NCBI GenBank assembly: GCA_937902865.1
Contig: CALFNJ010000549.1
Coordinates: 1 to 5,128, forward strand
Direction: 5' to 3'
DNA length: 5,128 nucleotides
DNA from: an uncultured Opitutaceae bacterium
GTDB lineage: Bacteria; Verrucomicrobiota; Verrucomicrobiia; Opitutales; Opitutaceae
How positions within the stretch are numbered: the stretch's first letter is position 1; each line of letters begins with the position of its first letter. Both the position numbers and the translations under genes were made by a program. The notes below the pieces were generated by a model. The model was not told the origin of the DNA. It was given only the letters and a program-made list of their open reading frames with translations, and did not search any database. Shown here one piece after another: positions 1-4,168 of this stretch.

Positions 1-558
1 GACCCGGTGCATTTTGGGCACCTGATGGCGGCCCAGGATGCCTACGAGCAGCACAAGCTCGACCGGCTCGTCCTCGTGCCGGCCGCGCAGGCGCCACTGA
101 AGCCGAACGACGTGATCTCATCCCCGGAGGACCGGCTGGCGATGCTGCGGGCGGCGACCGAGTGGGACCGCCGCTTCGAAATCTCGGATTACGAGCTCAG
201 CCGCGGCGGCGTGAGCTACACCATCGATTCGGCGCGGCATTTCCGCGCGCTTTATCCCAAGGACGATCTCTTCTGGATCATCGGTGGCGACCAGCTGCCC
301 AAGCTGCATCTCTGGAAGGACATCGACGAGCTCGCCCGACTGGTGGACTTCATCTTTCTCGAGCGTCCGGGATATCCGGTGAAACCGACCCCGTCCACGC
401 CCGCGGGATTGCGTCTGCACCGCTGCGACGGTCACCTTCTCGCCATCAGCTCCACCGAGCTGCGCCACCGGGTGAAACACAATTTGTCCCTCGATTATTT
501 CGTGCCGCACAAGGCGATCAGCTACATCAAGCAACACCAACTCTACCATTCGACATGA
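1..558 (+). CDS. nadD: Nicotinate-nucleotide adenylyltransferase, 5'-truncated by window edge
   Basis: NadD transfers AMP from ATP to nicotinate mononucleotide, giving deamido-NAD, in the cytoplasmic NAD biosynthesis pathway. The reading frame is open from base 1 and 185 residues are visible. It begins inside the N-terminal nucleotide-binding motif: DPVHFGH at visible residues 1-7 contains the catalytic HxGH signature, and the usual preceding GG-x-F is outside the window, so perhaps ten residues are missing. Further family signs are VPAAQAPLKP (about 25-34), SYTIDS (72-77), the block WIIGGDQLPKLHLWKD (92-107) and ISSTELR (149-155), the ATP-binding motif near the C-terminus. The protein ends with a typical ...YFVPHKAISYIKQHQLY tail. 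The GTG at base 7 lies inside the motif and is not the start. The stop TGA overlaps the rsfS start as ATGA, so the two are almost certainly co-transcribed and translationally coupled. Family identity is secure; the organism is inferred. Confidence 0.95.
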   Translation, partial: DPVHFGHLMAAQDAYEQHKLDRLVLVPAAQAPLKPNDVISSPEDRLAMLRAATEWDRRFEISDYELSRGGVSYTIDSARHFRALYPKDDLFWIIGGDQLPKLHLWKDIDELARLVDFIFLERPGYPVKPTPSTPAGLRLHRCDGHLLAISSTELRHRVKHNLSLDYFVPHKAISYIKQHQLYHST

Positions 559-1034
559 ACGCCGCGCCCGCTTCGCTTTCGCTGGTCAAACTCTGCTGCG
601 CCGTGCTCGCCGACAAGAAGGCCGGTGACCTGCGCATCCTGGATATCAGCGAGCAGTCATCCATCACGGACTATCTCATCGTCGCGACCGTCACTTCCGA
701 GCCACACCTGCGGGCGCTGCGAATCGAATTGGAAAAGGCGCTCGACGGCGCGCAGGCGCACATTGTCGGAATTGAGACGGCGCAGGAGAGCGGCTGGACG
801 GTGGTCGACGCGTTTGACGTGATGATCCACCTGTTCACCCCGGAAAATCGCGAAAAATACCGGCTCGAGAGTCTGTGGAAGGACGCGAAGGAGATGTCGG
901 TCGACGAACTGCTGGCCGTGCCGAAGCCCGCCAAGCCGAAGGCAAAACCGGCCAAGGCCGCCAAGGCGCCCAAAAAGCAGGTGACCGCGGCGTCAAAAAA
1001 GAAGGCCAGCTCTCCGAAGAAGAAGAAGAAATAA
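555..1034 (+). CDS. rsfS: Ribosomal silencing factor RsfS (iojap/YbeB family) with lysine-rich tail
   Basis: RsfS binds ribosomal protein uL14 on the large subunit and blocks subunit joining, lowering translation in starvation. The protein has 159 residues. The core fits the family: SSITDYLIVATVTSEPHLRAL (about 35-55) matches the conserved S-x-x-x-DY...A-T-x-S segment, and WTVVDAFDVMIHLFTPENREKYRLESLWKDA (81-111) matches the conserved W...D..DV..H.F.....R..Y.LE.LW end. The core normally stops close to this point, but here residues 121-159 form a low-complexity Lys/Ala/Pro/Ser tail with 16 lysines, ending in KKKKK. The start was chosen because ATG 555 overlaps the nadD stop in the ATGA form and gives the full family N-terminus. 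The frame is open further upstream (to base 162), but that part is antisense-like reading inside nadD. No Shine-Dalgarno is visible, so translation probably depends on coupling to nadD. The nadD-rsfS order is conserved in many bacteria. The function of the tail is unknown; it looks able to bind RNA. Confidence 0.95.
   Translation: MNAAPASLSLVKLCCAVLADKKAGDLRILDISEQSSITDYLIVATVTSEPHLRALRIELEKALDGAQAHIVGIETAQESGWTVVDAFDVMIHLFTPENREKYRLESLWKDAKEMSVDELLAVPKPAKPKAKPAKAAKAPKKQVTAASKKKASSPKKKKK
979..1001 (+). other. Possible -1 ribosomal frameshift site in rsfS (slippery A-AAA-AAG)
   Basis: Bases 995-1001 read A AAA AAG in the zero frame of rsfS (codons TCA AAA AAG), the heptamer type used for -1 frameshifting in bacterial dnaX. 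An anti-SD-like AGGTGA lies at 979-984, about 10 nt upstream, where stimulatory SD sequences sit in dnaX. A -1 shift would replace the poly-lysine end with an acidic stretch (EGQLSEEEEEIK...) and stop at 1159. No clear downstream stem-loop is seen. Lysine-rich genes contain such heptamers by chance, so confidence is low. Confidence 0.2.
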
Positions 1035-1094
1035 AATTGGGGCAAAAAATGTTTTGCAGGGCGTTTCTGCTCCGGGATGATGAGCTAGCCTCTC

Positions 1095-1449
1095 GAAGCC
1101 TACGAAATCCCCGCGCCCCAAAGCTTTCACGCTGGTCGAGATCATGGTGGTTGTCGTGATCATCGGTTTCTTGGCGGCGCTCGCGATTCCCGCGTTCCAG
1201 AAGGTCCGGGTGGCTTCGCAGGACAAGGCGGTCCTGAATAACATGCGGCTGCTGGCGGCAGCGGCTGACCAGTATTTTACGGAAAAAGGCACCAACACCG
1301 TCGTTTTCACCGTCCTCGTGGCGTCCACCGGGTACGTAAAATCCTTTACCGTGGTGGCCGGGGAGACCTATCCCGTTAATTATACGGCGGCGGCCCCCAT
1401 CATTGTCTCAGGCATTGCGGGGGCTCGGACGCTCACTTACGGGAACTGA
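1095..1449 (+). pseudogene. Type IV pilin-like prepilin lacking a start codon (upstream copy)
   Basis: This reads as a complete class III prepilin except for its beginning. From Phe at 1126 the mature part has 107 residues: FTLVEIMVVVVIIGFLAALA (membrane/assembly helix with Glu at +5) followed by a small C-terminal domain with no cysteines, ending AGARTLTYGN. It aligns without gaps to the downstream pilin, with about 71 of 107 residues identical. In this frame there is a TGA at 1081-1083, and no ATG, GTG or TTG before the prepilin cleavage site. The first ATG (1144) is inside the hydrophobic helix and would remove the processing site. The codons before Phe read KPTKSPRPKA, a good basic prepilin leader, so the start should sit just before AAG 1096. 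The observed CTC-G-AAG is what remains if AT is lost from CTC-ATG-AAG. The -1 residue is Ala instead of the usual Gly. A sequencing error, a recently inactivated gene, or non-standard initiation (e.g. ACG 1102) are all possible. Codons are less biased than in the downstream copy. Confidence 0.7.
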
Positions 1450-1717
1450 TTAGTCCCTCTTGGATAAGTATTTGGGTCGGGTGATGGCGAATGCTGGAGC
1501 AGCCCTTGCCGTTTCCCCAACGCAGCCGAGCGGCCTGAATCAGCTGCGGCTAACCCTGCTTTCTGACGCCAGGATGCGCATTTGAGAAACAGGAAGCGTT
1601 CCCAGAAAACTCCGAACAAAGGGCTTGCAAGCGCCATGGATTTGCAACTCACTCGCCGGGTTGTCCCTCCGGGCAACGCATATCATAAATAAAACAACAG
1701 TACCAAATACGCATCCC
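1450..1717 (+). other. Non-coding region between the two pilin genes
   Basis: This 268-nt stretch has no convincing gene. It holds an imperfect hairpin at 1524-1551 (AGCCGAGC pairing with GCTGCGGCT with one bulge, no T-tract), a perfect 10-bp palindrome GCTTGCAAGC at 1623-1632, a TTGCAA direct repeat at 1625-1630 and 1642-1647, and a short bulged hairpin at 1660-1677 (GTTG-t-CCC, loop TCC, GGGCAAC). The last 35 bases before the pilin start are AT-rich. This is probably the promoter and 5' leader of the downstream pilin. No sigma-54 type -24/-12 element of acceptable quality was found. Confidence 0.5.
1661..1689 (+). promoter_or_regulatory. Weak candidate sigma-70-type promoter for the intact pilin gene
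   Basis: TTGTCC (1661-1666), a 17-nt spacer and CATAAA (1684-1689) each match 4 of 6 consensus positions. An alternative -10 is TATCAT (1681-1686; 5 of 6), but it has no -35 at good spacing. The site lies about 28 nt before the ATG and sits in the only AT-rich patch of the region. The candidate -35 overlaps the small hairpin at 1660-1677 and the palindrome GCTTGCAAGC lies 28 nt further upstream, either of which could be an operator. This was found by eye only. Confidence 0.25.
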
Positions 1718-2071
1718 ATGAAGACCGTTAACCAATCCTCCAAGGGTTTCACCCTCGTTGAAATCATGATCGTCGTCGTCATCATCGGCCTCCTGGCCGC
1801 CATGGCGATTCCCGCCTTCCAAAAGGTTCGCTCCAGCTCGCAGGACAAGGCCGTGTATAACAACATGCGCCAGCTCGGTGCCGCGGCTGACCAGTACTTC
1901 CTCGAGAACGGTACCTCCACCGCCGGCATCGCCGACCTCATCGGTTCCTCGAACTACGTGAAGGCGCTGAACACGGTGGCCAACGAGTCCTACCCGCTCA
2001 ACTTCACCCAGGGCACCCCGATCGTCGTCACGAACATCGCTGGCGCCCGTACGCTGACGTACAACCAGTAA
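1718..2071 (+). CDS. Type IV pilin-like prepilin, intact copy
   Basis: This is a 117-residue structural prepilin, exported through the inner membrane, cut and N-methylated by a PilD-type prepilin peptidase, then assembled into a type IV pilus or related filament. The short leader MKTVNQSSKG is followed by the cleavage site G|F and the canonical helix FTLVEIMIVVVIIGLLAAMA with Glu at mature +5. The mature protein has 107 residues, is shorter than most type IVa major pilins, and has no cysteines, so no disulfide-bonded D-loop. The C-terminus (PIVVTNIAGARTLTYNQ) is conserved with the upstream copy, and the middle (mature residues about 52-90) varies. The start was chosen at ATG 1718 because it gives a normal leader; an upstream in-frame ATG (1625) would add 31 unlikely residues. 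No Shine-Dalgarno is visible. Third positions are strongly biased to C, as expected for a highly expressed gene, and a strong terminator follows. It could be the major pilin or an abundant minor pilin; no pilus assembly genes are in the window to decide. Confidence 0.93.
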   Translation: MKTVNQSSKGFTLVEIMIVVVIIGLLAAMAIPAFQKVRSSSQDKAVYNNMRQLGAAADQYFLENGTSTAGIADLIGSSNYVKALNTVANESYPLNFTQGTPIVVTNIAGARTLTYNQ

Positions 2072-2092
2072 AGTTTTTGGGTTTCCAATTCG

Positions 2093-2123
2093 AACCGCCC
2101 GTTGCAAAACGGGCGGTTTTTTT
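2093..2123 (+). terminator. Intrinsic (rho-independent) terminator of the pilin gene
   Basis: A perfect 11-bp stem, AACCGCCCGTT (2093-2103) with AACGGGCGGTT (2108-2118), encloses a GCAA tetraloop. The stem runs into seven T residues at 2117-2123. It begins 21 nt after the pilin stop. The next base (2124) is the A of the first possible ATG of the following gene, so transcription reading through from the pilin would be needed to reach that start, unless a promoter lies very near. Confidence 0.95.
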
Positions 2124-3983
2124 ATGCTCCGCAAAAGCATCCTGTTCGGGCTGATCGCCGCGCTGGCGGTGGTTTTTGGCTTCGTCAGCTACCGGCACGC
2201 TCCCGCGGAGGCGGTGATGCTGGTGAAAAAATACGGCTACTGGCAGATCCTGCTGGTCACCGTGCTTTTCACGCTCTGCGCGGTGCGAAGCCTGCGGGCG
2301 GAGGTGGCGGCCGGCTGGAAAAGCTGGCGGATCTGGGCCGGGCCGGTGGCGCTGGTGCTGGCGGGCAGCGTTTTCCTGCACATCCAGGAACGGCATGAGT
2401 TCAAGATGGTGATGGATGAGGTGGTGCTGCAGGACACCGCGCTGCGCATGCATTTCGCGCGCGAGGCGGCAGCGACCGTGCGCGGCTATGATCTCGCGGG
2501 CAATTTCACCGCCCTCCAGGTCTACGTCGACAAGCGTCCGCTGTTTTTCCCGTTCCTGCTTTCGGTGCTGCACGATCTCACCGGCTATCGGGTGAGCAAT
2601 GCCTTCGTGCTGAATGGGCTGTTGACGGTGGTTTTCGTCGCCCTGGTCTTTCTCGTCGGCCGGCGGCTTGCGGGCCGGCCCGCGGGGGTGGCGGCCGTCC
2701 TGCTGGTCGTTTCCATCCCGCTGGTCCACCAGAATGTCGCCAGCAGCGGCTTCGAGCTGCTCAACCTGGTCATGATCGTCGCCACGCTCTGGTTCGGCAT
2801 GCGCTACGTCGAGCGTCCGGACACCGATCGCCTGGGGGCGTTCGTGCTTGCCGGCATTCTCCTCGCGCAGACGCGGTACGAGTCCGCGCTCTTCATCCTG
2901 CCCGTGGGAGTCGTGATTCTGTATCAGTGGTGGCGCCAGCGCGCGGTCGATCTGTCCTGGCCGGTCCTGGTGGCGCCGCTGCTGCTCGTGATCGTGCCGC
3001 TGCACTTCAACGTCTTCAAAATCACGACCGCAACCTGGCAGCTCAACGATGGCCCGGGATCCGACACGCCTTTCAGTCCGCGCTTTTTCTACGATAACGT
3101 CGCGCATGCGTTGAACTTCTTCCTCGCCACCGACGGGTCCCAGCCGAATTCGCTGCTGGTGTCGGTGCTCGGCGTCGTGGGCGTGGCCTTCTTCGTGCTC
3201 GTGCTCTATCGCGAGCACCGCGCCCTCTTCCGCCAGCAGGCGGCGCAGGCGGTTTTCTGCATCTTCATGCTCGGCCTGATGCTGCACACGGTCCTGATGC
3301 TCTGTTATTTCTGGGGGCAGTTCGACGACATCATCATCCGCCGGCTCAGCCTGCCTTCCCACCTGCTGCTCATCCTGACGTTCCTGTTCGTTTTCCCGCG
3401 CCTCGTTTCCCATCGGTCCCGGTGGCAATGGCTGCTGGCGATCACGGGCGTCTTCATCATCGGTTTCACGCTCCCGAGCGTGGCGATGCATCGCTACTCG
3501 CAGGAGAATTTCGCGGCTCGGACGAACACCTGGCTGTCCGATTTCATCGATGGCCTCGGCGACGACACGGCTCTCGCGGTCGACGGTGGCTCGGGCCTGC
3601 AGTGGTTCATCCATCGCAAGTCGAGCATCCCGGTGGACACGCTGGCCCGCAGTCCGGAGAACTATGCGTTCCATTTCCGCAATCACAGCTTCAACCACTT
3701 CTTCGTCGTGCAGCGGATCGGCGTGGATTACGACAAAGGCATTCTCCTGCCGTCGATCGACGACGATCTCGGCGACGGGGTGACCCTCGAGCTGGTGGCG
3801 GAAAAGACCTTCTCCCCCGTTTATCGGATTCGCATCAGCCGGGTGACGGCCATCGATGAGGCCAAGCTCAAGGCTTGGGCGAAGCGGCGCGGCACGGCGG
3901 TTCCCATCACCCCGCAGCTGAAGTCGACGATCCAGAAGAGCGACAGCGGTGCGATTGACCGCTGGTTCAAGATGCTGCCCTAG
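2124..3983 (+). CDS. Multi-pass membrane protein, GT-C (PMT/ArnT-like) glycosyltransferase
   Basis: The product of 619 residues is probably an inner-membrane enzyme that moves a sugar from a polyprenyl-phosphate donor to an acceptor on the periplasmic face. There are about thirteen hydrophobic segments: roughly 5-22, 40-56, 69-87, 159-179, 185-201, 209-226, 237-250, 254-268, 277-297, 343-362, 374-396, 410-427 and 434-452. A hydrophilic C-terminal domain follows (about 453-619). After the third segment comes MVMDEVVLQDTALRM with an acidic Asp98-Glu99 pair, the position expected for the catalytic acid of GT-C enzymes, then KRPLFFPFLLSVLHDLTG (137-154), similar to the RPP/L-rich segment of the GT39/RgtA-D group. 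Two helices precede the usual first one. The exact family and substrate are not recognised. The start is uncertain: ATG 2124 directly follows a terminator and has no RBS, while ATG 2217 has GGAGG at good spacing but would lose the first helix. The gene is convergent with the next one. Confidence 0.85.
   Translation: MLRKSILFGLIAALAVVFGFVSYRHAPAEAVMLVKKYGYWQILLVTVLFTLCAVRSLRAEVAAGWKSWRIWAGPVALVLAGSVFLHIQERHEFKMVMDEVVLQDTALRMHFAREAAATVRGYDLAGNFTALQVYVDKRPLFFPFLLSVLHDLTGYRVSNAFVLNGLLTVVFVALVFLVGRRLAGRPAGVAAVLLVVSIPLVHQNVASSGFELLNLVMIVATLWFGMRYVERPDTDRLGAFVLAGILLAQTRYESALFILPVGVVILYQWWRQRAVDLSWPVLVAPLLLVIVPLHFNVFKITTATWQLNDGPGSDTPFSPRFFYDNVAHALNFFLATDGSQPNSLLVSVLGVVGVAFFVLVLYREHRALFRQQAAQAVFCIFMLGLMLHTVLMLCYFWGQFDDIIIRRLSLPSHLLLILTFLFVFPRLVSHRSRWQWLLAITGVFIIGFTLPSVAMHRYSQENFAARTNTWLSDFIDGLGDDTALAVDGGSGLQWFIHRKSSIPVDTLARSPENYAFHFRNHSFNHFFVVQRIGVDYDKGILLPSIDDDLGDGVTLELVAEKTFSPVYRIRISRVTAIDEAKLKAWAKRRGTAVPITPQLKSTIQKSDSGAIDRWFKMLP
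2207..2219 (+). promoter_or_regulatory. Possible alternative ribosome binding site and start for the GT-C gene
   Basis: GGAGG at 2207-2211 is followed after 5 nt by ATG 2217-2219, in frame with the membrane protein (Met32 of the long form). It is the best Shine-Dalgarno-like start in this gene. Against it, the 31 residues that would be lost include a well-formed N-terminal membrane helix (residues 5-22) with a basic flank (RK at 3-4), which looks like real coding sequence. Confidence 0.3.
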
Positions 3984-4009
3984 CCAACTGAGGCGGTCTG
4001 AAACGGGGG

Positions 4010-4029
4010 ACGCGACCTCCCGGTCGCGT
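4010..4029. repeat. Palindromic hairpin element, REP-like (copy A)
   Basis: ACGCGACC pairs with GGTCGCGT around a TCCC loop, giving a perfect 8-bp stem preceded by a G-run (4005-4009). The next two hairpins share the layout: G-run, CGCG-containing stem, loop TCCC (or GGGA on the other strand). The inner three stem pairs differ on both sides in a compensating way (ACC/GGT here, TTA/TAA there). It lies 26 nt after the stop of the membrane protein gene and has no T-tract. It may protect the mRNA 3' end or be a member of a dispersed repeat family. Confidence 0.6.
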
Positions 4030-4053
4030 GGGTTGATTCGACGGTATGAGGGT

Positions 4054-4141
4054 GGGGCGCGTTATCCCTAACGCGCCGGTTCAGCTCTGTCCGACCTGAA
4101 ACACGGATAACGGTTTCGGCGCGTTAGGGATAACGCGCCCC
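4054..4141. repeat. 25-bp perfect inverted repeat built of two palindromes (REP doublet, REPIN/BIME-like)
   Basis: Bases 4054-4078 and 4117-4141 are exact reverse complements, separated by 38 nt. Each arm is itself a hairpin: GGCGCGTTA (4056-4064), loop TCCC, TAACGCGCC (4069-4077), and GGCGCGTTA (4118-4126), loop GGGA, TAACGCGCC (4131-4139). Both carry GGGG at the outer side, and the match extends to 4051 and 4144 with one mismatch. So two oriented hairpin elements face each other, as in REP doublets that end convergent genes. The strand can fold either as two small hairpins or as one long stem. No T-tract follows, so it is not a typical terminator, although the place between convergent stops suits one. 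No transposase (RAYT) gene is in the window. Confidence 0.85.
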
Positions 4142-4168
4142 GCCATGCGACGGAGGTGTCGCAGTCAG

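Noticed and set aside
162..554. An upstream extension of the rsfS frame within nadD
   Set aside because: The extra sequence is Arg/Ala/His/Pro-rich out-of-frame nadD sequence, and the ATGA overlap at 555 gives the normal RsfS N-terminus.
1042..1057. Hairpin GCAAAA / TTTTGC after rsfS as a terminator
   Set aside because: The stem is six mostly A-T pairs with no T-tract, too weak to call.
1049..1159. ATG 1049 with GGGG upstream as the start of a small separate gene
   Set aside because: The 36-residue product is Arg/Ser/Trp-rich, overlaps the pilin in another frame and has no recognisable features. It is kept only as a possible lost start or frameshift tail.
1621..1634. GG-N10-GC as a sigma-54 promoter for the pilin
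   Set aside because: Only the GG and GC dinucleotides fit; the flanking TGGCAC and TTGCA consensus bases are missing.
1540..2140. Two - strand open frames (1540-1941 and 1649-2140) over the intact pilin
   Set aside because: They mirror the pilin coding strand, cross the terminator and upstream region, and show no protein family features.
2028..3698. A 556-codon open frame on the - strand
   Set aside because: It is antisense to the well-supported membrane protein gene. Its translation is a low-complexity mix of R, H, E, Q and D, as expected from the reverse of GC-rich hydrophobic coding sequence; no family motifs are seen.
4122..4132. TAGGGATAA resembles the core of the I-SceI homing endonuclease site
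   Set aside because: Only nine bases match; the rest of the 18-bp site is absent and the bases are explained by the palindrome.
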